From the NCBI GenBank assembly GCA_037176725.1, contig JAZBRS010000029.1, positions 40,744,001 through 40,808,000 on the forward strand: a stretch of 64,000 bases of DNA. The letters are read 5' to 3'. This document shows positions 24,736-35,185 of this stretch, in pieces. Position numbers and translations under genes: made by a program. Each line of letters starts with the position of its first letter. Position 1 is the stretch's first letter. The stretch comes from Posidonia oceanica (taxonomy: Eukaryota > Streptophyta > Magnoliopsida > Alismatales > Posidoniaceae). Under the pieces are notes generated by a model. It had not been told where the DNA came from and did not search any database. It saw only the letters and a program-made list of their open reading frames with translations.

Positions 24736-25258
24736 CTCCCAGATGTCTTCTTATCTTACGGCAAGGCCATATATTAAACAGTGCGAATACTCCACCAGAA
24801 GAGCCTAGTGCACTTAATCATAATGGACGCAAAACTATCAAAGAAAGAACAATTCCAAAATCCAAAGATAAACCCCTTCCAATTTCCCTTCAGACCAGTT
24901 ACTAGTGCATAGTTTTCTTGGGATAAAATTCCTTTTTCCCCCACTAAAAAATTAAGTTACTGAGTTGTGTTGAGATGTCAACCCCACACAGTGTGATTGA
25001 TAATTAAGGCATGATTATTGTTGTTGCTGTCGTTAAATTTTGTCAAGAACAAGAGATTATGTTGAACAGAACAAAAGAGCCACATACTAGAATTGAAACT
25101 CAGAATTCTGGAAACAGAAAAGCAAACTTCACATGAAAATAATAATAATAATAAGAAGAAGAAGAAGAAGTAGTAGTAGTAGTAGTAGTAGAAGAAACGG
25201 CAAACAAGAAGAGCACCATCGCAAATGTTGATACTCGACCTACTCGTGGTCGTCCATC
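24736..25258. other. Downstream region of RPL31 with trinucleotide repeats
   Basis: Probably includes the RPL31 3' UTR (minus strand). (AAT)n, (AAG)n and (TAG)n runs occupy 25,138-25,196. No gene is seen. Confidence 0.6.
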
Positions 25259-25822
25259 TCACTTCTTCCCCTTCCCTTTGCCGGAGGCCTTCTTCTTGGT
25301 GGGGAGCACGATCTCCCCGTACTTGAGATTGGGGATCTCCATGATCTGTCCGATCTGTCCGTACTTCTTCCGGAACTTCTCGACCTGGTCGGCGTCGATG
25401 AGGAGCGCGGACCTGTTGCCGAGGTAGAAGGGGTGGTTACCGGACCAGACGTCGACGGAGTACTCCCTCTGCGTGCCGCCCGTGGTCATGACCAGCTCCC
25501 CGTTGCAGTACACCTTGGCATCCTCGTGGAACTCCGGGTGGACGCCCTCCTTCCTGCACGACCACCGCGAGTACCCGTCTCCTCCTCCTCCTCCTCCTCT
25601 TCTCGCCTGAAACCAACGTGAAGAATGGAGATGGAGGTGTACACACACACACACACACATAAGAGAAAAAGAAGTGGGAGGAAGGTGGTGTTGTATGTAT
25701 ACCTGGAAGTAGAATTGGGAGGAGGAGGAGGAGGAGGAGGAGGTGGAGGTGGTGGTGGTAGAGGAAAGCTGGTGTGGCTTCTTGCTCGGGACGAATGCCG
25801 TCGATAGGGACAGCAGAGCCAT
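25259..25822 (-). CDS. RPL31: Plastid 50S ribosomal protein L31 (bL31c), two exons
   Basis: Nuclear gene for a chloroplast large-subunit ribosomal protein. Exon 1 is 25822-25703 (40 codons: MALLSLSTAF and a Ser/Thr-rich tract typical of a plastid transit peptide). The 96-bp intron 25702-25607 has GT and AG ends. Exon 2 is 25606-25259 (115 codons plus stop). The mature part carries EGVHPEFHEDAKVYCNGEL, then SVDVWSGNHPFYLGNRS, the L31 signature. The usual zinc Cys set is largely absent (one Cys at VYC), so it looks like the zinc-free form. The Lys-rich end (KKKASGKGKGKK) suits rRNA binding. Total 155 residues. The start is chosen because the next upstream in-frame ATG (25993) adds a basic stretch unlike a transit peptide. 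It is intact and the only clear host gene here. Confidence 0.93.
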   Translation of the reverse strand: MALLSLSTAFVPSKKPHQLSSTTTTSTSSSSSSSSQFYFQVYIQHHLPPTSFSLMCVCVCVHLHLHSSRWFQARRGGGGGGDGYSRWSCRKEGVHPEFHEDAKVYCNGELVMTTGGTQREYSVDVWSGNHPFYLGNRSALLIDADQVEKFRKKYGQIGQIMEIPNLKYGEIVLPTKKKASGKGKGKK

Positions 25823-26274
25823 CTTTCTCTTCTTCTTGGTTATTGGTTCTTCTCCCTCTGCTGTGTTGTCGTTCCGTGCCGAAGGTGTTCTTATTCTTAT
25901 CCCCTTTCCGGATTCAGCAAGAGAGAGACTCAACGTTTGATAATCGACAGTATTACGAAATTGCCATCGTTTCTCGTCTTCCTGTCTTTTCATTTTTCAC
26001 TCACTCTATCTAGTTTACTACATGGAACGAACATCCGCCACCGGATCAAGAAGACGCTGTGGCAGAGGGGCTCATGCTTGCCCATGACAACGCAACCACT
26101 ATTATAGGAGCACACTCCACCACCGGCTAATTAGTGGCTCATGTTTTGTTGGGGGTCACTCTTTACGTGTTTTTCTTCACAACATAGTGTTCGTGTTGTA
26201 TAACCACAAATTTAATAAGGATACATTTGATTGAGATTTTGAAGTTAGGGACAAATTTGATGTACATTCAACAT
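25823..26274. other. 5' region of RPL31
   Basis: Expected to hold the RPL31 5' UTR and promoter (minus strand). CTCTCTC pyrimidine runs occur near 25,920; I see no clear TATA box. Nothing else is recognised. Confidence 0.45.
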
Positions 26275-26812
26275 TAAAGGTGTAAACATATCAGATACGA
26301 TACAAATATGGGTGTTATCATATCCATATCTATACTTTAAAAACGGACATATGTCCATATATTCGTTTTTGAAGTACGGATATCATCTGTATATGAAAAT
26401 GCATATCTATATCTTTAAACAACGGATACAGATACGGATACAGTACGGATATTTGACAGACGGACACGGATAAAATAACAGATATAGTAGAATATCAAAA
26501 AAAAAAATTATGGCTAAAGTTTCAAATATATGTAAGTGAATATACTTTACATAACTAATCATATGAAAATCAATAAATTATTATTATTGTCATTAAATAT
26601 TTATATATTACAATCAAATCAAAGAATATATCTATGCAATACGGATATAATACGAATAACGGATACGGAACAGATATTATAGAAGATTTGAAAAATAATA
26701 TCCATATCTGTATCCGTATCTACTCAAGACGGATACGGATAATCCATATCCTCTAAAAAATAGATATGAATATGGATACGGGACAGATATCCCATATCCG
26801 TTTGCACCCGTA
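26275..26812. mobile_element. hAT-like MITE, 538 bp, 8-bp TSD 7/8
   Basis: Left end TAAAGGTGTAAAC and right end GTTTGCACCCGTA are imperfect inverted repeats. The interior is full of ACGGATA/TATCCGT words in both orientations, so it can fold on itself. Flanks TTCAACAT (26267-26274) and TCCAACAT (26813-26820) match at 7 of 8, the target-duplication size of hAT elements. No transposase. Confidence 0.75.
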
Positions 26813-27592
26813 TCCAACATGGTTGTAGCACCTTTTTTTAAAAATAAATACATAGGAGAAAAAAATAATCGTATAGATATATTTATTAGATATTTATAAA
26901 TATATAGTAAAATTTTCATTTAAATCAAACAACTATTAATCTTTGATCTAAAGGTCTTAAAATTCAACATGTTTTGTTAAATTCTAACTATTAAATTTTA
27001 GATTAAAAATTAACAGTGAATATAACTCAGATTAGGATGAAATTTTAACACATAGTAGATTATCTTATAAATTAAATAATCATATAATTAGATTTTATTT
27101 TTAAAAACAAAAAAAATAAAAAAGGATGCCTACAGGGAAAATTCCTTATAGGCACCTACAGGGATCATTTTCTATTTAAGATTCGTGACCCTCTCATGAT
27201 GTAACTAAACAGGCTAGTTGATATTCCGTATAGAATCTCCGCATAAAATCTTAAAGAAATCTTAGGATATATATATGTTTGTACTTTTGGATCATGAGAT
27301 AATCGAATATGGTTAGATTTTGAAATAACTTCTTGCTTTTGGGATACAATAACCTTTCATCCTATAATCTTTTCATTTACAGGAAATATAGTAATTATTG
27401 TATTTTTTTATTGATAGTTTTGTAATGAAGTAAATGAAAAAAAAATGGAATTCTGATAATCCACTAGCTCAACCAAATAACATTGACTAGATATTCTATA
27501 ATAGAAGAAAAATCAAGGCTGTGGATTTTCTCAAATTTGATACCTATATTCTTAATTTTACAAAATCTTTGGACAAAATAATAATATAAGAG
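26813..27592. other. AT-rich intergenic, no gene
   Basis: A short repeat of GCCTACAGGGA occurs at about 27,128 and 27,153. Nothing else is supported. Confidence 0.5.
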
Positions 27593-28266
27593 TTGTTTTT
27601 CTTTTGCATAACAAAAGGAGGGCAAGCCTCAAGTGTGTATATATATATTACAAATCATATACAAAAGTCAATGAGCATCCACAAATGCTCAAAGATCGAT
27701 ACAAGCATTATACAACACATCCACTACAACATCTACAACAACAAAAAGATCAGGATCACCCATAGGACTTCATCTGCAAAATCCCCAAGATAAAGTCCCA
27801 AATTTGATCCGGAGATCTCAGCCTATGAGTAGCATAAAAAAGATGAGCATTATGCTCTTGCCAAATAAAATAAACAAAGGCCTCCAAGGTAAACAATGCT
27901 TGCTGCCGTAGACGAGTAGACAACCCATAGAACCTCTCCAGTAGCTCCTGGATAGTCCCACTAAAATCCAATTGAAGAGTCGCAGCTGCCAACGACACCA
28001 CCGCCCGAGAGAAAGAGTAGCCCAAAAAAAGGTGGTAAAGATCTTCATACGCATAGCAGCACAAAGCACAACGTGAGACAATGTACAAGCCAAGCCTTTG
28101 CGACCTGTCTTGTGTCTTGATTCGCCCTTGTAGCACTAACCAAAGAAGAAAAGCATGTCACGGAACATAGCCACCATACCAAACCATTGGCGCCCAAGAA
28201 ACTGGCGAGCCGCGAACCTGAACAACATCCCAAAGGACTTAGAAGAAAAGACCCCAAAAGCAATAT
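27593..28266 (-). mobile_element. L1-type LINE 3' end with zf-RVT remnant
   Basis: On the minus strand the frame reads LWDVVQVRGSPVSW, then after a TGA HAFLLWLVLQGRIKTQDR, then RCALCCYAYEDLYHLFLGY, the zinc-binding region at the end of plant LINE reverse transcriptases, ending EILQ-like sequence near 27,756. Only the last 170 or so codons and the 3' UTR remain; the 5' side is cut at the Tat-B boundary near 28,266. Plant LINEs usually end in poly(A); none is clear here. Confidence 0.75.
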
Positions 28267-28419
28267 CTTTGTTGAAAAAACGCACCCAAGCCGCGAGGCA
28301 CGCTTGAGTAGGACGCTATCTCTAAATCCGAGGTGAATCGATTGTTGCATCACCGACTAAACTAATTCCAATTTCCCTACTTACTAAGTTTTTTACTTGT
28401 ATGTAGGGTGGATGGTACT

Positions 28420-28580
28420 TCTTCTTAGGTTTTCTAAGGTTTTCTAATTTTTTTGAGTTTTTCAGATTTTCTAATTTTTTTGGCTTTTGGGATTTTTTAA
28501 TTTCTTTGGTTTTTTTTGGATTTTCTGATATATTTTTTTTGGTTTTTTGGATTTTCTATTTTCTTTGTCTTTTTGGATTT
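28420..28580. repeat. T-rich tract in Tat-B 3' region
   Basis: Counterpart of 470-670 in Tat-A, with runs of TTTTTTGG and TTTTCTAA. Confidence 0.7.
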
Positions 28581-29404
28581 TTTTGTTTGATGAGTGTAGT
28601 CGCAACCCTTTTTCTTAGAGATCTAATGTTATTGCCTAGTATTATCCACGGCAAGAGAATCTTCCCTTTCATCATATTTTTCCTTTTGAGAGCTTAGAAC
28701 TTTGTACTAGCCTTAGTTGATTATTGCTTCATTTATTTACTTAGTCTTTGAATTTCTAGGGTTTCCTGCCCCTTGCCTATGTGTGATGGGAAGATGGGAG
28801 GCTCAAGGTACAGCAAGCTCTCGACGTTGGCTTGAGCTTTTAAGTACCACTTGCTAGGTTTGACCCTAGTGCGCTTTTAATATTCCCTAGGGTTTCTTTT
28901 CTTTTTCTTTTGGCTTTCTTTCTTTCTTTTCTTCCTTTGCTTTTTTTTTTCTTTTGGGGTTCCCCTCTCTTGTTATTTCTTGTAAGTGCTCGCCCATCAC
29001 TGACTTTCGGGCTTATGCTATGACAGCACACTTACTTCGTCTATTTTCTCACCCAATTTCGAGTACCCGCCCGTCACTACCTTTCAGGCTTATGCTATGA
29101 TGGTGTACCTGCATTATCATGCACTCCCCTCTTTTGGGCGCTTTCCTAAGTCGAGTTAGGCGTGCTCATCCATCACCACCCTCTCGGATTTACACTAGGA
29201 TGCAACACTATTTAGGACAAGTGGATTTTATGATATGCCTTAGCTCCAAGCCCGCCTTTCTCTTACCCCCGTGCAATGTGTATGTGAGAATAGGACAAAG
29301 TTGGGGTCACCCTAGTTACTCAGCTTCCTTTCTATTCGGGAGACAATTCCCTTTCCTCAACTAGTGCTTGGTTTTGGACTCTCTCTAGACTTGGCATGTT
29401 GATT

Positions 29405-29585
29405 AAGGGTGTACCCTTTTTCAGAGTACGTGTAACTTCTACGGATCTGAAGAGAGCTTCAGGTTGTCACAACCAATTGTTGGACCTTCCCTAGGTATTA
29501 CAGTCTCTGCTTAAAGACCCTAGATAATACTTTAGTAAGTCTACTTGATGTTCTAAGTTGTCAGGTGTAATTTGCGCTCATCAAT
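29405..29585 (-). pseudogene. Integrase end remnant of Tat-B
   Basis: Heavily decayed counterpart of 1381-1603. A minus-strand frame shows EGPTIGCDNLKL and, with stops, residues matching the PWNAIHLKRYYP end. Its upstream border (GCGCAAATT, then ATTATT) resembles the Tat-A deletion border. Confidence 0.55.
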
Positions 29586-29692
29586 CATCAGTATTATTTT
29601 ACAATCTAGCTTGGCAAAACGGAAATAAAGGAAAATACAAACAAGGAACTAAATGTCTTATTTACAAATTTTGAAATGGATTAACATTGCCC

Positions 29693-31280
29693 TTAGTTGG
29701 GTTTAGTGGAATTTCGTACTCCCCTTCCCAAATGAGGGGACTTACCTGAGAGGTGACCGTGGAAGTCTGCCCCTAGCATGGAGTAGCGTGGTGTTTGTGG
29801 CGCATCTCTTTGTTTTTCCTTTGGTTTGCGCCTAGTCCTTGCTTTCTCCGGGTTAGAGTCGGACTCATCCTGACCTACTTCTTGTAACGTGCCCCTAGTG
29901 GCTTGACTTTCCCTTGAAGATTTCATTATGCTGCAACCTTTGATGTGTTCATAGATGCCCTTTGTGTACTCGCTTCCCTCTACAGGATCCGGTGGCTTGG
30001 GGGAAGGCCTGGTTATTGCATAGGCTGCCTTTTGGCAAAGTGAGTTGAAGGCAGCCTCTATGTCATACCAATCTGAGTCAGCGTATTCATCATAGATGGG
30101 CATGTCCTCTGGGTCATTTGATTGGATAGGTTCATGCTATGCTAGAGGAATCTGTATGATTCTCATGCTGCTTGACTCGATGGCTTCTTCTCTAGTGTCT
30201 CTCGAAGAGCTCTGATAAGTAGAGACTGCAGCTGGCCATTTGTCGTGTAATGTGGTCTACACCTCTTGCTTTGTTTCCACAAGGTCTTCCACCCTTGGAG
30301 ATGATGAAGAATCTAGCCCTGAAGTTGGAACTTGCTCGAGTATATGGCGATCTTCACAATTTCCCACTTCGAACAAGCATTCTGACTTCAGGTCAAGGTC
30401 TGGTTGCCCCTGTTCCATTAATGCTGCATGGAGAGACCCACTATTTTCTTCTTGTTTAATCACCTTCCCTTTCGTGCCTCTTTATGATGCTCCACCGCCT
30501 GTTTCCTTGCGACGTTCGGGAGAACTGCCTTTTGCATTTGTTGTTGTTTGAAGTCATAGATTAGGGCACCAAAAGGTTCCTCCTCTTCCCAATTACGTAG
30601 TAGATGTATATCATGATTTGGTAGAGGATTTGTTGATTGCTTTTTGTTCCTCAACCACTCTTGAAGCCTCTTTGGTCCTTCATACCTCCCTTGCCCCTGG
30701 TTCTGATGTGGAATATGTCGATCATGCTGGATTGCTTGGGCAAGTTGATATTGTTGGGGCTGACACCGTGATTGTGCCTGTTGTTGCTGCTGCTGAGGAG
30801 AGTAGTATTGTTGGGATGACATAGGCAATGGTTGTTGTGAGCCTTGCACGTAACATTGATGTGCTGGCACATGAGATTACTGTGAAGGAGGTAACTGATA
30901 CAAGACATTGTGATTTCGTATCCCTTGAGTGAACCAATGATTCTCCGTAGGCGGTATCGGGTATTGCTGAGTAGAAAAATGTGTCCCTTGTACTTGATTA
31001 GCAGGAGGTGCCATCCATTGCTGATTACAGACTTGGCCTTGTGAGACTAGACTGGGGTATGGAATGGGTTGATACGATGGATCATTATGTATTTGGGCTG
31101 ATGGAGTGGTTGGAAACAGCGAATTGGTTGTGGTGGGATATTGGGCCACGTGGTGATTGGCTTGTGTATATGGAGGAGTGTTATATGTGGGATTGGTGGT
31201 GGAAAGATTGAAATATGACAGATGAGGTGGGTGTGGAAAAGGAATGGGTTATCATAGGCATTATGTCCTTCCATCACTTG
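29693..31280 (-). pseudogene. Tat-B ORF in gag position, Pro/Gln-rich
   Basis: Broken minus-strand frames read AQYPTTTNSLFPTTPSAQ, SSQQYYSPQQQQQQAQSR, RLQEWLRNKKQSTNPLPNHD and EEPFGALIYDF, then near 30,100 YDEYADSDWYDIEAAFN and IYEHIKGCSIMK. Composition matches the N-terminal and linker parts of Tat-A gag, but I cannot find the Retrotrans_gag core or a zinc knuckle. Several stops interrupt it. It may be a gag with its core deleted or a different ORF of a non-autonomous element. Confidence 0.5.
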
Positions 31281-31739
31281 ACAATGGTCAGACTATTATA
31301 AGCTCTTAAAAGAAAGAAATTACATACCCTTCTACTTTCTAAACTGTTACAACTGCTTTGGAAAGGAAAGTATAGACTCTTTTAACAACACTACTTATTA
31401 CAGACTCAATTTAATGAAATAAAAGGAATGTAAATGACTGCCCAGCAACTGTTCTGACGTCTTTGCGGCCTATGTTACTGATCACGGCCAAACCACCCTG
31501 CAAACTAGGCAATCCGGTGTGTTCTGGGATGCATCGCCTATCTATGGGGCGACAGCACTCGTCGCTTGTTGAAGCGGCAGCAGAACAGGTTGCCTCTTGG
31601 ACAGGCAACGAAAGTCTCTGTCTTTTCAGCAACTAGAGTCCGTCCTTGACAGACCGCGAATCAAACACAACTAACTAAGCAAACAGGTTTTAATCAAAAT
31701 GCAAGTTTTATTTGTTCAAATGGTTAATTAGTTGCTTGA

Positions 31740-34638
31740 TTTAGCTTGTGCGCTCTCAATAATTGGGTTCCTAGGCTGGGGTAAGGACAACTTCGTGGAA
31801 TCTAAGGATCACACAATAGGATTTTTTTTTCTTCAGGTACCTCCCTTTGACCTTCGTTAGGGTCCACCAAGAGGGCCTAGGCGGCGGGTTTGTCTCTCTA
31901 AAGAGGGGCCCGTAACCTAGGATTCTGTCCTTAGGCTCGTATCCTAATAATCCACAAAGCAATAAATAAACACGAAATATCAGAGTATCAAGTATCTACC
32001 AAGGATTATTATTGACTCAGGGAGAAGAAGGAGTCAATAATAAAACCTTAGAACACCTTGAGTTCTCAATCTAACTATTACAATCAAACACAGAGCATGG
32101 GAGAGCGACTTGCACTAACTCGGTTCACTCGGTTTGGTTGTTTTAGTAGAGAAAGATTCCCACAAGGGACTTTAACTCTAATATCAGAAAGATAGTTTCC
32201 ACCCTAGTGGTGGACACAAACAGACCTAAAAACCGTTGAAAACTAAAATACAGTGGGCAGGAATTGTTTTTGATTTTTTTTATGCGACCGCAGATCTAAA
32301 AACAACATAAACAAAGGAAAAAACAAGGATCTACACTGGGAACCGTATCCGGGTCCAGTCGCCGATCTTAGAGGCACCTTTGTCAATCGCCCCAGAGAAG
32401 TGCGACAAGGGAAGGCGCTGCTTAAACAGGCGACTGGGTATGGAAGTTTCCTGACCTCAGTAAAACCAGCCTAGTCATCGAAGCTATAGACGCCAAGTGA
32501 GTTGTTGCCTCAAAGTGCTAACGAGACTCGACGCCTTAAGCAGAAAACGACTAGATGCAAGGTTTCGCTAACGTCAGAAATAATAAAAAAACCCGATAAA
32601 GGGTCTAGGTATCGTGAACCCCTATGTGCACGACAACCAAACCCAAAACTACACCAACATCCATGGAAAAAATAAAGGAAGGAAGGAAAAGGTACGCTTA
32701 CGTAGCATAGAGGGTTGGCTCAAGCCGGTCCCACCGGGATCACCACTTTCTGTGGATGTTGGATTTGGGGGTGTAGATGGATGAAGTAGTCGGCGTTTCC
32801 ACGACATCGTCTACTTGTTGTGATCACCACTCGTCGATTTGCTGAAGCTGGCTGACAAGACGCCTAGGGGAGATGTGGATGATGTGGGTCGTCGACTCAC
32901 TGGATCAACGGCAGGATGTCATCCAGCAGCGTCCTCGTGCTAGAAAGCGTGTTCCTTTCCTTCAAAATAAACAGAATAGATCTAGGTAACTCTAGGTGTA
33001 GTAAACATATCAGATAAACAAGAAATAACATAAATAAATGAATCTAATACTAACTAGTGGTGGTTCCCCTCATGCATATGCTATGAGTCTTAATTAAGGA
33101 ATGCAATAATGAAAATAAAAGTAGATTGGAAGAAGATACTCTCTTCACTCTCGTGCTCTTATGGCTTGGAGTGAGGAAGTGGAGGCACGGACGGAGCTCC
33201 GGCTAGGCTGATCTCTAAGATCTAAAGTTGATAATCTAAGGTTGATGATCTCGGGGATCTAGGGTTTCTCAAAGGATTTGGGCAGAGTGGGGACTAGGGA
33301 TCTCTTAAAATCTCTCTAGCTCTCAGAAATGGCTCCTAACTCTCAAAAATGCCTTCCCTTGAGCTCTAACTCTCGGGGCCTATTTATAGAGGTGTGGGGC
33401 TCGAATGGATAGGATCTAGGAACTTTCTAAAGACAAAATAGATATTTTAGCAAGTCACCTATTGGACTGGTGACAAGCACAAATATACCATTTTAACGAC
33501 GTGGAAATGACATGGAAGTCCGCAGATCGGAAAACAGAATGTGACACGTCAGCAAGTCGCCACTTCGTGTGGCGCCAAGCTGACGCAGGAATGACGTGGA
33601 GGATCAGATTAAAATGGAATAGAAAAGTCCACGTCATCAAGTCGCCGCTAAAGGTGGCGCCTACCTGAGATATTTTATTTTTAATAACGTCGAAATGACG
33701 TGGAGGATATTATATTAAAATATCCACAGAGGCTAGTCACCCCTTATAGCGTCATCTATCTCCTGGAATATTCCAGACTTAATTTTAAATGTGATTTTGA
33801 GTTTTAAATGATATATGGCACATTAAAAATGTGTTAAAAATCGAAATAAAGCCTGGTTGTCACCCAATCTCCTAGGTTTTTCTAGAATCTTCGTTAATTA
33901 ATTATTTTTTATATGATATACATAATATACCATATATTTAATGCTAGAAAAAATCATAGAAATATCAATAATTATGGGAAAATATTATAATAGTTTATAA
34001 AAATCCCATGTGTTATATTAATGCCCAGGATGACAAAATGTGCTGAGAGAGAGTGTCAGGATGCAAGTTGCCTAGCAATATGGCGACAACACAGACTAGT
34101 CGCCTATTGAGATGGCGACTAGCTGTGTTGCCGCTCCTAGAGGCAACGAGCTAGTCTTTTTACATTTCTAGCCCTGTCTTTTATATTAATCCAGAGAAAC
34201 GTGTTAAAAGCCCGGAAAACTTCAGAAATTCCATGAAATCGTAAAAACATCTTCTTTAACATTAAGATACTCAAATCTGCCACTAATTTGAGTGCAATGA
34301 GAGTATTAACTCTGCCATAGCTAATAAATTCTCATTAAATAAGGTTAAAGGGACTCAAACTTGCCACTAGTTTGAGTAGAATAAGGGCGTTAGCTCTGCC
34401 ACAATCAACAGACTTATACTGAGAAAGAGTGTTCAAGGTACTCAAACTTGCCACTAGATTGAGTGTGTTAGTTCTCCCACAACCAACGACCTTGAACCAA
34501 GTAAAATCAAGTGATGTTTTTAAGTAAGTCATGAAAAACTGAAAAATGCGTTATTAGTCCTTAGTCATGTGATTTAGGGCACCTCAAGGGTTTCTATCCT
34601 TAATGAACTCTGGGAAATGCGAAAATGGGATATCTACA
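31740..34638 (-). repeat. 5' LTR of Tat-B (inner end approximate)
   Basis: Aligned with the Tat-A LTR. Contains hairpin-like copies of the same short motif, for example 33554-33576, 33640-33661 and 34096-34122; the last has perfect 9-base arms CTAGTCGCC and GGCGACTAG. Confidence 0.65.
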
Positions 34639-35185
34639 GATGCCACTCGTGTAGATCTAAGATTTGAAATGGCCAATGAGGATGAGACGAGTGGGTTTAA
34701 TGGGGATTGGTTTTGGATGGAGGGATATGATGGTTAGGACACCTCAAGGGACAGGCCCAGATCTGTGTTGGCCAATGAGAAGAGTGAATTAAGTGTTCCT
34801 CGTAGCTAAAAGACCACTTAATCCTTTAATCCTCTGCAGAATTAGCTTCTGGCTCAGGGCAAGTCATCGACAATCGGCACCAACAATCTCTGCCAGCAAT
34901 CAGTGCCACTAAACCGCGCAGCCAAGAGCAGTGGCAAACCGCGCTAGTTTTCCACGGTTGGCCCATTGCTAGGCCCGTTGCCTAAATTCTGGGCCTATTT
35001 CTTGAGTGCTAGACCACCGAATGGGCTTTGGGTATTGAAGGCTTGTGGTTCTGAGGGTTTAGGTAGGTTTAGGTAGGTTTAGGGTTTTGGTTTGCGAGAA
35101 AATGGTGGGGTCTGCCATGCCACGTCCTGAGCAAGCACCTCCAGGGGAGTCCGCCAACGGATGGTGCCAAATCAGGGTGTCTACA
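34639..35185 (-). repeat. Tat-F: outer part of a different Tat LTR
   Basis: The outer end at 35185 reads TGTAGACACCCTGATTTGG on the minus strand. It resembles the outer part of the Tat-D LTR (to 42,552) in the shared GAGAATGGT/GGTTTAGGGTTT-like and CCTGGGG-CCGxxGGCG blocks. It is cut at 34,638 by Tat-B, and lies next to a Tekay-type LTR, so the order of insertion is Tekay LTR, then Tat-F, then Tat-B. Confidence 0.7.

Larger units (their letters stand above)
28267..34638 (-). mobile_element. Tat-B: second pol-less Tat-type element
   Basis: Same order as Tat-A on the minus strand: 5' LTR (right), leader, a Pro/Gln-rich ORF in the gag position, a spacer, a degraded integrase end, a T-rich 3' region. 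The right boundary at 34638 (TGTAGATATCCC on the minus strand) abuts another Tat LTR fragment. The left end stops at LINE sequence near 28,266, so the 3' LTR is lost or displaced. LTR and leader align with Tat-A over most of their length. Confidence 0.75.
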
